DNA of 64,000 nucleotides from Halogranum rubrum (GTDB taxonomy: Archaea > Halobacteriota > Halobacteria > Halobacteriales > Haloferacaceae), in NCBI RefSeq assembly GCF_900114455.1, contig NZ_FOTC01000005.1, positions 62,001-126,000 of the forward strand. The letters run 5' to 3'. Below are positions 16,946 through 29,118 of this stretch, in pieces. Position numbers and translations under genes: made by a program. Position 1 is the stretch's first letter. Each line of letters begins with the position of its first letter. The notes beneath the pieces were generated by a model. It ran no database searches. It was not told where the DNA came from and worked only from the letters and a program-made list of their open reading frames with translations.

Positions 16946-17548
16946 ATGCGCGCACTCAGTTCGTGTGACTTCTGCGGCGACGACGCCGCGGGAACGTTCG
17001 AAGTGGTCCCCGACGAGTTCCTCCAGACCGCCGCCGACCAGCGACGAATCGCCCTCTGTGAGGGCTGCCGGACGACGCTCGAAGACGTACTGGAACCGTT
17101 TCTTCGGGGAGAGACGAGCGAACAGAGCGACCAAAGCGACGCCGAGGCAGTTGCGAAGACGGCGGCGACTGTCGAGAACGACTCCTCCCGAGACGACAGC
17201 GACCAGTCGCCGACCAGCGCCGCCGTCGACAGTACGGCCCGTGCCGAGGGAATCGCTATCGGACGTTCGGAGATGGCTGACGAATCCGACGTGGACGAAG
17301 CCGACGACGAAGGTGTGACACTCGGCGACGACGCCGAACAGACGAACGACGTCGGCGACGAACCCGACCAGTTCCGGAAGGTGATGCGTCTCCTGAGCAA
17401 CCGCGAGTTCCCCGTCGACAGAGCGGAGTTCGCCGAGTTGACCGCCGGAGCCTACGAGATGGAAGACGACCACGTCGCCCGAATCATCGACCACGCTGTG
17501 GAGCGCGGTGTTCTCGTAGACGACGACGGGACGTTGCGGAAGAACTAG
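16946..17548 (+). CDS. Acidic zinc-knuckle protein with C-terminal winged-helix-like end
   Basis: 200 residues from ATG 16946. CDFC (7-10) and CEGC (about 38-41) can form one zinc site, with family-like spacing but no name I recognise. Residues about 55-135 are a disordered Asp/Glu/Ser linker. The last 60 residues, with FPVDRAEFAELTAGAYEMEDDHVARIIDHAVERGVL read in short segments, look like a small helical DNA-binding-type domain. The stop overlaps the stop of the convergent membrane protein by 4 bp. Confidence 0.75.
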   Translation: MRALSSCDFCGDDAAGTFEVVPDEFLQTAADQRRIALCEGCRTTLEDVLEPFLRGETSEQSDQSDAEAVAKTAATVENDSSRDDSDQSPTSAAVDSTARAEGIAIGRSEMADESDVDEADDEGVTLGDDAEQTNDVGDEPDQFRKVMRLLSNREFPVDRAEFAELTAGAYEMEDDHVARIIDHAVERGVLVDDDGTLRKN

Positions 17549-18255
17549 GTCCTCGGCGATTCGCGGAGCATGAGCACCCCCAACGCAGCGAACCAGACGA
17601 GTTGTGTCAGTCCGAAGACGCCGCCACCGACTTCACCGAGCGCTGGGATCGCCGAGAGGATACCCGCCGCGCCGACGACGATGCCGAGGTAGTTCACCGC
17701 GCGGTGGAAGGCCGAAGCGCGTAACGCGGCGACACTGACGAGGAGCGTCCAGACACCGCCGACGACTTCGTTGCCGCCGCCGAGTCCGTCGACGACGGGC
17801 GTGAGCGTCTGCCAGAGCGTCGCGGCCTGCGCCGGGTCCGTGCCGTAGAGACCGACGACGGCAGACACACCGATGTTCGCAATCATCCCGCTTGCGATGA
17901 CCAGTCCGGCCCAGATGAGTCCAAACGCCGTCGCCACCTGCATCGTCACCGGCGCGTCCGCCTTCAACCGGTCGTAGAGCGCGAGCGCTAAGACGACGAG
18001 AACGGCGCCGAAGACGACGTAGGAGAGCAAGTTCATCACGTACAGTCCAGTCTGGTTGTCGACGAGTAGTCTCGCCATCTGCGCCGGGTCGGTGACGCTC
18101 GCGAAGTCCAACACCACGAGGAAGTACACGATTGCGGTGAGATACAGTGCCGCTTCGACGAGTGCCGCGATACCGCCTGCTCGGTGTAATCCACCCACGC
18201 CGAAGGTCCGGGCTCGAGTCTCCGGTTCGACCGCCAACCGACTTGTCGATGCCAT
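17545..18255 (-). CDS. Six-helix membrane protein (DUF4386-like)
   Basis: 236 residues from ATG 18255. Hydrophobic segments occur near 28-50, 75-97, 108-130, 150-175, 182-205 and 210-230. The opening, GLHRAGGIAALVEAALYL, and overall topology resemble DUF4386 proteins, whose function is unknown. A longer reading adds 46 Arg-rich residues and is rejected. Divergent neighbours and a 100-bp upstream gap suggest its own promoter. Confidence 0.68.
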   Translation of the reverse strand: MASTSRLAVEPETRARTFGVGGLHRAGGIAALVEAALYLTAIVYFLVVLDFASVTDPAQMARLLVDNQTGLYVMNLLSYVVFGAVLVVLALALYDRLKADAPVTMQVATAFGLIWAGLVIASGMIANIGVSAVVGLYGTDPAQAATLWQTLTPVVDGLGGGNEVVGGVWTLLVSVAALRASAFHRAVNYLGIVVGAAGILSAIPALGEVGGGVFGLTQLVWFAALGVLMLRESPRT

Positions 18256-18355
18256 GTGAATCACTCTCTCAGAAGGCGAGAAAGAGTCATAAAGATAGTA
18301 GGGACCGTGATAGCAGTGATTTTCCGCGATTCGAGAACGACCAGTACGGACGCGT

Positions 18356-18955
18356 TCAGAGCGCGCCTTTCGTACTCGGCGTATCCCCTGCACGTCGCTC
18401 GTCGATTCTGGTCGCGTCGTCGAGACTCCGGGCGAGTGCCTTGAACATCGCCTCCACCTCGTGGTGGGCGTTGTCGCCCTCGACGCCGACGTGGAGCGTC
18501 AGACCGGCGTTCATCGAAAGCGACATCGCGAAGTGTTCGGCCATGTGGCTGGTGAAGTCGCCGATAGACTCCTGGGAGAAGTCGCCCTCGAAGTCGAAGA
18601 ACGGACGGCCGGAGATGTCGACGACGACCGAGGCGACAGCCTCGTCGAGGGGAACTTTCCGGTCGGCGTAGCGGACGATGCCCTTCTTCTCGCCGAGTGC
18701 TTGCTCGAAAGCTTCGCCGAGGACGATGGCGACGTCTTCGACGGTGTGGTGGTCGTCGATGTGGAGGTCACCGTCGCAGGAGACGGCGAGGTCGAACAGG
18801 CCGTGTTTGGCGAACGCTTCCAGCATGTGGTCGAAGAAGCCGACGCCGGTGTCGACGTCGGCGTCGCCGGATCCGTCGACGGCGAGCGTGACCTCGATGG
18901 TCGTCTCGGCCGTCTCGCGAGTCACCGAGGCGGTTCGGTCGGTCGTCTCTGACAT
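18356..18955 (-). CDS. hisB: Imidazoleglycerol-phosphate dehydratase
   Basis: 199 residues from ATG 18955, normal for a monofunctional HisB. It dehydrates imidazoleglycerol phosphate to imidazoleacetol phosphate in histidine synthesis, using Mn ions. Metal-binding histidine motifs are visible: [22 protein letters not shown] and [24 protein letters not shown] (about 18979-18988, read on the minus strand) is a TATA-like box 25-33 bp upstream. hisA lies 294 bp upstream on the same strand, separated by a small opposite-strand gene. Confidence 0.97.
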   Translation of the reverse strand: MSETTDRTASVTRETAETTIEVTLAVDGSGDADVDTGVGFFDHMLEAFAKHGLFDLAVSCDGDLHIDDHHTVEDVAIVLGEAFEQALGEKKGIVRYADRKVPLDEAVASVVVDISGRPFFDFEGDFSQESIGDFTSHMAEHFAMSLSMNAGLTLHVGVEGDNAHHEVEAMFKALARSLDDATRIDERRAGDTPSTKGAL

Positions 18956-19044
18956 ATCGGAACCTCGGGGTGGGAGGCCTAATACGGTTGCGCTCGGCGT
19001 GTGCAGCCCTCGTGTGCCCGTCGTCTGACGCGCGTCTGCCTTCA

Positions 19045-19056
19045 ATTGATATATCA
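19045..19056. promoter_or_regulatory. Palindrome overlapping the TATA box of the 56-residue gene
   Basis: TTGATATATCAA is a perfect 12-nt palindrome 20-31 bp before the ATG at 19076, where the TATA box should lie. It may act as the TATA element and as a binding site for a dimeric regulator. No protein is known to bind it. Confidence 0.5.
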
Positions 19057-19075
19057 AGAGTTCGAAACGCGTGCA

Positions 19076-19246
19076 ATGAAACGGCTCGTACTGACCGCAG
19101 TGACGTTCTGCATCGGCGTTCTCCTCGTGAGTTCGCTGACGGCCGAAGGCGTCGTGTTCGGCCTGCCGCTCGTCTTGCTGTCGGTCGTCGTGAGCGTCAA
19201 GAGCCTCTCACAGACGCTCTGGGACGTCGTGTGGCGGACGGCGTGA
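19076..19246 (+). CDS. 56-residue membrane protein between hisB and hisA
   Basis: MKRLVLTAV to VWRTA. Two hydrophobic segments (about 4-18 and 24-40) suggest a hairpin in the membrane. It faces opposite to both his genes, ends 3 bp from the hisA stop and has a well-placed TATA element that is a palindrome. No family recognised. The promoter and compact placement argue that it is real. Confidence 0.65.
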   Translation: MKRLVLTAVTFCIGVLLVSSLTAEGVVFGLPLVLLSVVVSVKSLSQTLWDVVWRTA

Positions 19247-19249
19247 AGT

Positions 19250-19978
19250 TCAGACGTCCATCGCCTCACGGAGCGTGAAGCGCCCCTCGTAGAGCGCCGT
19301 CCCGACGACGACTGCCGCCGCTCCTGCCTCCCGAAGTGTCTCGATATCGTCGAGCGTCGCGACCCCACCCGAGGCGACGACGGGGATATCGACGGCGTCG
19401 ACGACGCCCTGTACCACGTCGGTCTGAACGCCGTCTAACTGGCCCTCCACGTCGACGTCGGTGAACAGAATCGCACCTGCACCCAATTTTTCGTAGCGCA
19501 CTGCGGCCTCTGCTGGGTCGAGACCGGTCCCCTCGGTCCACCCCGAGACGAGTACTTCGCCATCCTTCGCGTCGAGACTCACCATCACACTGTCGGGGTG
19601 TTCGTCCGAAATCTCTTCGACGATTTCGGGGTTCTCGATGGCCGCCGTGCCCAGAATCACGCGGTCGACGCCGCGGTCCAGCAGGTCGACGGCGTCCTCG
19701 GCCGTGCGAATTCCGCCGCCCAACTGGACGTCCACGTCGACGGCGTCGAGGATGGCGTCGACGGCCGGGGCGTTCTCCCGTTCGCCCTCGAACGCGCCGT
19801 CGAGATCGACGAGATGGAGCGTCTCCGCACCCTCGTCGACCCACCGCTCGGCCGCTTCGACGGGGTCGCCATACGTCTTCTCGGTGCCACGCTCGCCTTG
19901 GACGAGTTGGACGACTTCGCCGTCCTGCATGTCGACGGCGGGGACGACTTCGAACTCGGGGAAGTGACTTCGGGTCAT
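19250..19978 (-). CDS. hisA: Phosphoribosyl-ProFAR isomerase
   Basis: 242 residues, from ATG 19978. It isomerises ProFAR to PRFAR (Amadori rearrangement) in histidine synthesis. TIM-barrel signatures include EVVPAVDMQDGEVVQL with the catalytic Asp, LGGGIRTAEDAVDLLDRG, VILGTAAIENP, the second catalytic Asp in SLDAKDGEV, and VVASGGVATLDDI. A longer upstream reading adds 25 implausible residues. It converges on the 56-residue membrane gene. Confidence 0.97.
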   Translation of the reverse strand: MTRSHFPEFEVVPAVDMQDGEVVQLVQGERGTEKTYGDPVEAAERWVDEGAETLHLVDLDGAFEGERENAPAVDAILDAVDVDVQLGGGIRTAEDAVDLLDRGVDRVILGTAAIENPEIVEEISDEHPDSVMVSLDAKDGEVLVSGWTEGTGLDPAEAAVRYEKLGAGAILFTDVDVEGQLDGVQTDVVQGVVDAVDIPVVASGGVATLDDIETLREAGAAAVVVGTALYEGRFTLREAMDV

Positions 19979-20079
19979 GGCTACGACTGTGTACGAGCGC
20001 GAGTAAAGGAAACCGGTTGCGGCAGCGTCGCCGTCACCGAGGTTCGGCGGCACCGCCGTCGAGTCGTGGCAGCGTCGGC

Positions 20080-21387
20080 CTACTGGGTCGCGGCGTCGAT
20101 GGCCTGTTCTAAGTCGGCGACGATGTCGTCGGCGTCCTCGACGCCGACGGAGAGTCGGACCATGTCGCTCGTGACGCCCGCGGCGGCCAGTTCCTCGTCT
20201 GAGAGTTGCTGGTGGGTCGTCGACGCCGGGTGGATGACGAGCGTCTTCGCGTCGCCGACGTTGGCGAGCAGCGAGGCGAGTTCGACGTTGTTCACCGTCC
20301 CCTTCGCCGCCTCGTAACCGTCAGCGAGGCCGAAGGTAATCATCCCGCCGTAGCCGCCGTCGAGATACTCGCTGGCCTCCTCGTGCGTCTCGTGGGAGTC
20401 GAGGCCGGGGTAGTTGACCCACGAGACGGCCTCGTGGTCGTCGAGGAACTCCGCGACGGTCTGGGCGTTCTCGCAGTGCTGGCGCATCCGCATCGGCAAC
20501 GTCTCCAGTTTCTGCATCGTCAGCCACGCGTCGAACGGCGACTGCTGGTTGCCGAGGTCACGCAGGCCGCGGGCGAGGGCGGCGTAGGTGAACGCCGCGT
20601 CGCCGAAGCGTTCCGAGAAGTTGACGCCGTGGTAGGCGGGGTTCGGTTTCGCGATTTCGGGGTAGTCGTCGGCGTACTCGTCCCACGGGAACTCGCCGCC
20701 GTCGACGACGACGCCGCCCACCGTCGTCCCCGACCCGTGAATCCACTTCGTCGTCGACTCCCAGACGAGGTCCGCGCCGTGCTCCAGCGGCTTGCAGAGG
20801 TACGGCGTCGCGAAGGTGTTGTCGACGACGAGCGGCGTCCCGTGGTCGTGGGCGATGTCGGCGATGCGCTGGATGTCCGGCGTCACGAGCGCCGGGTTGC
20901 CGATGGTTTCGAGGTGGACGTACGCGGTGTCGTCGTCGATGGCCTCCTCGTAGGCGTCGTAGTCGAGTGTGTCGACGAAGCGCGTGTGGACGCCCCGGCG
21001 TTCGACGGTGTGGGTGAGGTAGGTGTACGTCCCGCCGTACAGTGAGGATGCCGAGACGATGTTGTCGCCGACAGAGGCGAGGAGGAAGGTGAGGAGGTCC
21101 AGCGACGCCATCCCCGAGGCGGTGGTGAGCGCCCCGACACCGCCTTCGAGCGACGCGAGTCGTTCCTGCAGCATCGACGACGTGGGGTTCATCAGCCGCG
21201 AGTAGATGTTACCCGGTTCTTCGAGCGCGAACAGTCGCGCGGCGTGGTCGGCGTCGTCGAACACGTACGACGTCGTCTGGTAGATGGGTGGGGCGCGGGC
21301 GTTCGTGGCCGGGTCGGGCGTCTCTTGACCGGCGTGGAGACTCCGCGTCGCAAAGCCACGGTTCTCTGTGGGGTCGTCCTGTGACAT
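20080..21387 (-). CDS. metY: O-acetylhomoserine sulfhydrylase, copy 1
   Basis: 435 residues of the Cys/Met-metabolism PLP family. PLP is held by Lys214 in [43 protein letters not shown] and the C-terminal VIHPASTTH are conserved. The long-chain type (over 420 residues) points to MetY rather than MetB/MetC. It forms homocysteine from O-acetylhomoserine and sulfide. GGTTTTACGC (minus strand, about 21415-21424) is a TATA-like box 28-37 bp upstream, so it can be transcribed apart from metX, which lies 103 bp upstream. Confidence 0.93.
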   Translation of the reverse strand: MSQDDPTENRGFATRSLHAGQETPDPATNARAPPIYQTTSYVFDDADHAARLFALEEPGNIYSRLMNPTSSMLQERLASLEGGVGALTTASGMASLDLLTFLLASVGDNIVSASSLYGGTYTYLTHTVERRGVHTRFVDTLDYDAYEEAIDDDTAYVHLETIGNPALVTPDIQRIADIAHDHGTPLVVDNTFATPYLCKPLEHGADLVWESTTKWIHGSGTTVGGVVVDGGEFPWDEYADDYPEIAKPNPAYHGVNFSERFGDAAFTYAALARGLRDLGNQQSPFDAWLTMQKLETLPMRMRQHCENAQTVAEFLDDHEAVSWVNYPGLDSHETHEEASEYLDGGYGGMITFGLADGYEAAKGTVNNVELASLLANVGDAKTLVIHPASTTHQQLSDEELAAAGVTSDMVRLSVGVEDADDIVADLEQAIDAATQ

Positions 21388-21490
21388 GGTGGTCCACGAG
21401 TAGAGGTGCAGATGCGTAAAACCGTACGACAGTCACAGGTGCTGCCACCGTCTGTGACGCGACGCCACGGCGACGTTCGAGCGGCTCGCG

Positions 21491-22705
21491 CTACCCCGAG
21501 AACAGACTCGTATGGACGGGCGCGAACTCGGGTTCGCCGCCGTCGTCGTCGTCGACGGTGTCTGTGACCGCTCGCCCGCGAACGCCGTCGTGGAAGAAGT
21601 CTCGCAGCGGCGGGCCGACGTTCTCGGGTTCGACGAGGAAGGCGTCGTGGCCGTGGTCGGAGTCGACGACGTGGTGGGCGACGGGGACGTCGTCGGCACG
21701 GAACGCTTCGGCGACGGACTCCGATTGGGCCGTCGTGAAGTGCCAGTCGCCGGTAAAGGACATGAGTAACGCCTCACCCTCGAACGCGGCGAGTGCGGCG
21801 GCGTCGGACTCGTACCCCTCCGAGAGGTCGAAGTCGTCCATCGCTCGCGTCAAGTAGAGATACGAGTTGGCGTCGAAGCGGTCGACGAACTTCTCGGCTT
21901 GGTAGTCGAGGTACGACTCCACGTCGCGGTAGGGGAAGAAGTCCGCCGCGGGGTCGCTCGGGAAGGTGTCGCGGACCATGTCGCGTCCGGCGGCGCGGCG
22001 GCCGAACTTCTGGTCCATCGACGCCTTCGAGAGATACATCACGTGACCGATTTGGCGGGCGAGCGCCAGACCGTCTTTCGGCTTCTCCGCCGCGTCGTAG
22101 TAGTCACCACCGTTCCAGTTCGGGTCGGTGGTGATGGCGCGGCGAGCGATGCCGTCGAGCGCGAGACACTGCGGGTCGAGGCGGGCCGCGGCGGCGACGG
22201 CGACGACTCGCTGGACGTCGTCGGGGTAGCGGACGGCCCAGTCGAGGGCGTTCATCCCGCCGACGCTGCCGCCGACGACGGCGTGGAGACGACCCACACC
22301 GAGGTGGTCGAGCAGCGCTCGCTGGGCGCGCGTCCAGTCGCCGATAGAGACGGGCGGGAAGCGCGTCCCGTAGGGTTCGCCGTCGGGCGCGTCGCTGGCC
22401 GGGCCGGAACTCCCGTAGCACGACCCGGGAACGTTCGCACAGACGACGTAGTACTCGGTGGTGTCGATGGCCTTCCCGGGGCCGACGATGTCGGACCACC
22501 ACGCGCGGGCCTGGCCCGCAGTACCCTGCGTGCGGTGGCTCGCGACGTTCTGGCTCCCGGTGAGCGCGTGACAGACGAGCACCGCGTTGTCGCCGGTGAA
22601 CTCGCCGTAGGCTTCGTAGGCGATTTCGAGGTTCTCGATTGACTCGCCGCACTCGAAGCGGAACTCCCCCAACTCGGCGACGTCGGCGTCAGTTTCGACC
22701 GGCAT
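21491..22705 (-). CDS. metX: Homoserine O-acetyltransferase
   Basis: 404 residues, alpha/beta hydrolase fold. Nucleophile Ser147 lies in [12 protein letters not shown], with FTGDWHFTT and [10 protein letters not shown] carrying the likely Asp and His of the triad. It activates homoserine for sulfhydrylation. Acetyl versus succinyl specificity cannot be proven by eye, but pairing with two MetY genes favours acetyl. Only 2 bp separate its start from the stop of the second metY, so they form an operon. The tail after residue 385 is Asp-rich. Confidence 0.92.
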   Translation of the reverse strand: MPVETDADVAELGEFRFECGESIENLEIAYEAYGEFTGDNAVLVCHALTGSQNVASHRTQGTAGQARAWWSDIVGPGKAIDTTEYYVVCANVPGSCYGSSGPASDAPDGEPYGTRFPPVSIGDWTRAQRALLDHLGVGRLHAVVGGSVGGMNALDWAVRYPDDVQRVVAVAAAARLDPQCLALDGIARRAITTDPNWNGGDYYDAAEKPKDGLALARQIGHVMYLSKASMDQKFGRRAAGRDMVRDTFPSDPAADFFPYRDVESYLDYQAEKFVDRFDANSYLYLTRAMDDFDLSEGYESDAAALAAFEGEALLMSFTGDWHFTTAQSESVAEAFRADDVPVAHHVVDSDHGHDAFLVEPENVGPPLRDFFHDGVRGRAVTDTVDDDDGGEPEFAPVHTSLFSG

Positions 22706-22707
22706 GG

Positions 22708-24045
22708 TCAGCGCCCCGACGTCGCCCGTTCGATACCCTGTTGCAGGTCGGCGACGATGTCGTCGGCGTCTTCGATACCGACCGAGAGACGAAGCATGTC
22801 CGGTCGGACGCCGCCGGCGCGCTGTTCCTCCTCGGACAACTGGGCGTGCGTCGTGGACGCCGGGTGGATGATGAGCGTCTTCGAGTCGCCGATGTTGGCG
22901 AGGAAAGAGGCGAGTTCGACCTCCTCGCAGAGCGTCTTCGACGCCTCGAACCCGTCGGCGAGACCGAACGTAATCATGCCGCCGTACCCACCGACGGACG
23001 TGCCGCCCGTCGAGGTGCCACTCGCGTCGCTCGCGGCACCACCTGCCAGATACTTAGTCGCGTTGTCGTGGGTCTGATGGTCCTCGAATCCGGGGTAGAG
23101 CACCCACCCGACCTCGTCGTGGTCGCGGAGGAACTCGGCGACCGCTCTCGCGTTCGCACAGTGTTGCTTCATGCGAAGCGGGAGGGTTTCGAGGCCCTGG
23201 AGGGTGACCCAGGCGTCGAACGGCGACTGTTGGTTGCCGAGCGAGCGAACCGCCCGCTGACGGGCGGCCATCGCGAAGGCACGCTTGCCGAACCGTTCGG
23301 TGAAGTCGATACCGAACGCCGGGTTCTCGCCCGAGATTTCAGGATAGTCGGCGTCGGGGTGGTCCCACGGGAAGGTACCGCCGTCGACGAGGATGCCGCC
23401 GAGTGTGGTTCCCGACCCGTGAATCCACTTCGTCGTCGACTCCCAGACGATGTCCGCGCCGTGTTCCAGCGGGTTGCAGAGGTACGGCGTCGCGAAGGTG
23501 TTGTCGACGACGAGGGGGACGGCGTGGTCGTGCGCAATCTCCGCGACACGTTCGAAGTCCGGCGTCACGAGCGACGGGTTGGCGATAGTCTCGACGTGGA
23601 CGAACGCGGTGTCGTCGTCGATAGCGTCCTCGTAGGCGTCGTAGTCGAGCGTCTCCACGACGCGCGTCTCGATACCTCGTCGGGAGGCCATCTTCGTGAG
23701 GTAGGTAGAGGTACCGCCGTACATGTCGGCGGAGGCGACGACGTTGTCGCCGACGGAGGCGAGAATGCTCGTCGCGGCGTCGAACGCGCCCATCCCGGCG
23801 GCAGTGGCGACGGCGTCGACGCCGCCTTCCAGCGAAGCGAGGCGCTTTTCGAGCATCCTGACAGTTGGATTCGAGATGCGCGAGTAGACGTCGCCCTCCT
23901 CGTCCAACGCGTACAGCGCCGCGGCGTGGTCGGCGTCGTCGAAGACGTACGACGTCGTCTGGTAGATTGGTGGGGCGCGCGCCCCTGTCGCGGGGTCCGG
24001 TTCCTGTCCGGCGTGGAGGCTCCGGGTGTGGAAACCACGAGTCAT
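22708..24045 (-). CDS. metY: O-acetylhomoserine sulfhydrylase, copy 2 (first gene of operon)
   Basis: 445 residues, clearly paralogous to copy 1 along its length, with PLP Lys206 in [12 protein letters not shown]. It differs by a shorter N-terminus and a Gly/Ser/Thr insertion ([14 protein letters not shown]) before the [13 protein letters not shown] motif. First gene of an operon with metX. The two copies may differ in substrate (sulfide, methanethiol or cystathionine chemistry) or be dosage variants; this is inference. Confidence 0.92.
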   Translation of the reverse strand: MTRGFHTRSLHAGQEPDPATGARAPPIYQTTSYVFDDADHAAALYALDEEGDVYSRISNPTVRMLEKRLASLEGGVDAVATAAGMGAFDAATSILASVGDNVVASADMYGGTSTYLTKMASRRGIETRVVETLDYDAYEDAIDDDTAFVHVETIANPSLVTPDFERVAEIAHDHAVPLVVDNTFATPYLCNPLEHGADIVWESTTKWIHGSGTTLGGILVDGGTFPWDHPDADYPEISGENPAFGIDFTERFGKRAFAMAARQRAVRSLGNQQSPFDAWVTLQGLETLPLRMKQHCANARAVAEFLRDHDEVGWVLYPGFEDHQTHDNATKYLAGGAASDASGTSTGGTSVGGYGGMITFGLADGFEASKTLCEEVELASFLANIGDSKTLIIHPASTTHAQLSEEEQRAGGVRPDMLRLSVGIEDADDIVADLQQGIERATSGR

Positions 24046-24071
24046 GTATGTGGCGCATATTTCCCCACCAA

Positions 24072-24078
24072 CTTATAA
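24072..24078 (-). promoter_or_regulatory. TATA box of the metY-metX operon
   Basis: On the minus strand TTATAAG lies 27-33 bp before the ATG at 24045, standard for a leaderless haloarchaeal transcript. Confidence 0.65.
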
Positions 24079-24138
24079 CCCTAAGTTACGGCAAGCATCT
24101 CCGTCCTGCGACGAGGAGCGGTACGGCCGGTGGGGGTC

Positions 24139-25410
24139 TCAGAATCCAAGCAACGACCAGCAGAGGGCACCGACCCAGAGCGTCGCGCCGGCGAGGGTGT
24201 ACCCGTGGCGAGTGACCACGTCGTCGCTCCAGCGGACACCGCCAGCGGCGATGAGACCGATGGCGAGGAGGAGCGTGACCCGGTGGACGACTACCGCGAT
24301 AGGGAGCGTCGTAATCTGGAGCGCCGAGTAGTCGAGGAGGAATCCGACTCCCAGGCCGATGGCGGCGACGACGAACCCGTCGTCGGCCCGGAGCGTGTAG
24401 CCGAGATACGAGGCGAGAATCGGCAATCCGAACGCGAGGATGGGAAAGCAGATAGCTGCGATGACCTTCGGCGAGTCCCCGAGCGGCGTCTGTTGTTCGA
24501 GGGCGATACTGACCAGACGAACGGTGAACGGGAGACTAGCCATCGTTAGAAACAGCGTAACGTGGCTGCTGGAGAGACGGTGCGAGAGTTCCGAGTCTTC
24601 GAGGACGTCTCTGACGCTACCCAAACGGTCGGTGACGGCCGCGAGGAGTCCGAGTACGGGGAGGACGAAGAACTGTGGACCACCGACCGTCCAGTCGACT
24701 AGGTCGATGACCGTCACCCAGCCGTCGGTGTCCATGATACCGCCGTTTCCGTAGCGTTGCCGCTCGATAGCGCCGAGGTAGCGCGTCCCGTAGAAATCCC
24801 GTTCGACGTGACGCTGGGCCTCTGCGAGGCTGTTGACTGTGTGTCTGAGTCTGAACCAGTCCCAGTGTTCGTGGTGTGCCTGGACGGCCGTCCACCGCTT
24901 GGTCGGCGTTCCGCCTTCGTACAGTCGGAGATGATACCGCGTCCCGAAGTACGACCCGTCGTGTAGTTGGTACGTCTCGTCTTTCCAGACGCCGCCCGAC
25001 TCCGTCTCGACGTAGGTGTAGCGCGTCGCGCCGTCCGATTCGCTCCACCGCGTGCTCGTCCCGTTGAGGATGACCGTCTCGTTCGAGGGAGTCTTGGTCG
25101 TCCACTGAGAGTCCGAGTCCTCGTTACTGGCTACGAAGAGTCGGCGGACGGTGTCCGCGTCTTCGTGAAACACGACGTTGATAGGGAGCGTCAGTGTACT
25201 GAAATCCTTCTCTCTGCTGGTGTAAGGCCAGAGCTTCGTAGTACCGTTGATGTAGACGTTGACGAATTTGACGTTCGGTGTCGCGTCTATCTGCTCTTCG
25301 GTCTGCGTCGCCGAGGCAACGTGAGCGGGCCCGACGAGTGCCAGTGTGACAAGTAGGTAACAGCAGATGCCGGCCCAGACGAGACGGTGCCGCGAGTTGA
25401 CTCCCTTCAT
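24139..25410 (-). CDS. Exported-domain plus multi-helix membrane protein
   Basis: 423 residues. An N-terminal hydrophobic stretch (about 12-34, ending VASATQ) looks like a signal. Residues 35-235 form a large extracellular domain with several N-glycosylation sequons (NGT, NET), and the C-terminal 190 residues contain about six membrane helices. No family recognised. Base composition seems less GC-rich than neighbouring metabolic genes. Divergent from ligA. Confidence 0.75.
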   Translation of the reverse strand: MKGVNSRHRLVWAGICCYLLVTLALVGPAHVASATQTEEQIDATPNVKFVNVYINGTTKLWPYTSREKDFSTLTLPINVVFHEDADTVRRLFVASNEDSDSQWTTKTPSNETVILNGTSTRWSESDGATRYTYVETESGGVWKDETYQLHDGSYFGTRYHLRLYEGGTPTKRWTAVQAHHEHWDWFRLRHTVNSLAEAQRHVERDFYGTRYLGAIERQRYGNGGIMDTDGWVTVIDLVDWTVGGPQFFVLPVLGLLAAVTDRLGSVRDVLEDSELSHRLSSSHVTLFLTMASLPFTVRLVSIALEQQTPLGDSPKVIAAICFPILAFGLPILASYLGYTLRADDGFVVAAIGLGVGFLLDYSALQITTLPIAVVVHRVTLLLAIGLIAAGGVRWSDDVVTRHGYTLAGATLWVGALCWSLLGF

Positions 25411-25476
25411 ACCCCGGTAGAGGGTTCACAGCGAAGAGAGATTATTAGATGCGCATTAATGTCGGTTTTCGTTTAA

Positions 25477-27768
<2,292 letters not shown>

Positions 27769-27789
27769 CGTACCAACTGGCAGAGTGGG

Positions 27790-28962
27790 TTATCCGACGA
27801 ACTGCTTGACGAAGTCGAGGACGACAGCGTAGAGTCGCTCGAAGCCCGACTTCGGTGGGGCCTCTTCGCTCGTCTCGGCGAGCGGTTCGGTAACTTGTTC
27901 CTGTTCGGGTCGCTCCGCGGGCGAGTCCTCGGCCAGTTCCGGTTCGCTCGTCTCCGTCAGTGTGTTCGACTCCCAGACGAGCCAGCCGTCGTCGACTCGC
28001 TCGAGTTTACCCTGCTGCGACCGTTCGGCGAACTCGCCGAGCGTCATGAACCGTACCCCCTCTCTGGACTTCATGTGGTGAATGAGTCCGCGAAGCGTCT
28101 GGAGTCGCGATTCGTCGGTAAACGTCGGGTAGTGGAGCATCTGCACGTAGACGCCGTTGTTCTGATGCGTGGCGTCGAACGCTTCTTCGAGTTCTTCCTC
28201 GGTGTAGAGTTCGTCTGCCGACCAGTCCTTGACGAAAGAATGTGAGTTCGGCACGTGGAGCATACCTCCGGTTTCGAACGGTTCTGACTCGTTGTAGTAC
28301 TGAATAGTAAACCAACCGCCACCGGAAATGGCTGTATAATTCTGTCGAGTAAGGGCACGAACCGTGTTGTTGTCGTACGTATCGAACGGAGGGATGAACG
28401 TCGTCGAGCGCTCACCCGTACACGACTCGAGTATGTCAGTGCCATCACTGATTTGTTGATACTGAGTCGCGTAGGCAACGTCTCCGAACTCGCTCCCACC
28501 ATAGAACGTCGTCGTCGCGTTGTGCGTGTAGCCGTGGAGTACGTACTCGAAGGTGTCGGGATGGGTGGTCGATTGTGTTCGGATGTACTGGCACAGTTGT
28601 CCCTCAGACAGGATTGCGCCATCTGCAGTCGTCGGAATTACTCCCTGAGTGACTGGAACACCTTCATCGACGAACACCTGGTCGACCGCACGCATCTCCG
28701 GTTGGCGATAGTATGGCTGAATGTCGTCGTTTCTGAAAATAACAATCGACTGATGGTGCTTCCACTCTCCGTCCGAACTGGGTTGTGCTTCTGACTGCGA
28801 TACTGCACCCACTGGGGTGACGACTGCCGACGACAGAACGAGCAACAGCAGACATAGTGTGAGGCTCGTCCGAAGAGTTCTTCCACCGAACGAAGAGTCG
28901 AGTCGGCAAGGGAGTTTCTGGAGAATGACGTGCTCGCTCTCCGTTGCATTCCGACGGTTCAT
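27790..28962 (-). CDS. Secreted polysaccharide-deacetylase-like protein (DUF2334-type)
   Basis: 390 residues. Hydrophobic signal or anchor at about 33-54. The catalytic-type core shows IVIFRNDDIQ (RNDD 77-80), HGYTH (143-147), TFIPPFDTYDNNT and LHYPTF, matching metal sites of carbohydrate-esterase-4/DUF2334 NodB-fold enzymes. The C-terminus (about 335-370) is Glu/Pro-rich, then a hydrophobic end. It likely deacetylates a surface glycan; substrate unknown. Locally lower GC and an AT-rich upstream region suggest a different history from its neighbours. Confidence 0.8.
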   Translation of the reverse strand: MNRRNATESEHVILQKLPCRLDSSFGGRTLRTSLTLCLLLLVLSSAVVTPVGAVSQSEAQPSSDGEWKHHQSIVIFRNDDIQPYYRQPEMRAVDQVFVDEGVPVTQGVIPTTADGAILSEGQLCQYIRTQSTTHPDTFEYVLHGYTHNATTTFYGGSEFGDVAYATQYQQISDGTDILESCTGERSTTFIPPFDTYDNNTVRALTRQNYTAISGGGWFTIQYYNESEPFETGGMLHVPNSHSFVKDWSADELYTEEELEEAFDATHQNNGVYVQMLHYPTFTDESRLQTLRGLIHHMKSREGVRFMTLGEFAERSQQGKLERVDDGWLVWESNTLTETSEPELAEDSPAERPEQEQVTEPLAETSEEAPPKSGFERLYAVVLDFVKQFVG

Positions 28963-29118
28963 TATCCGAGCGATAGCGAAGAGAGGAGATGGTAATGCTC
29001 TGCTTACCAGTTAGTCAATAATTATAGATTGTCGCCAGTTCGAATGATTTTCTTGTCAGACGCCGACACTGCCGAGCGATGCGATTGGAAAATCACATCG
29101 ACGAGAACGCACAACCGT

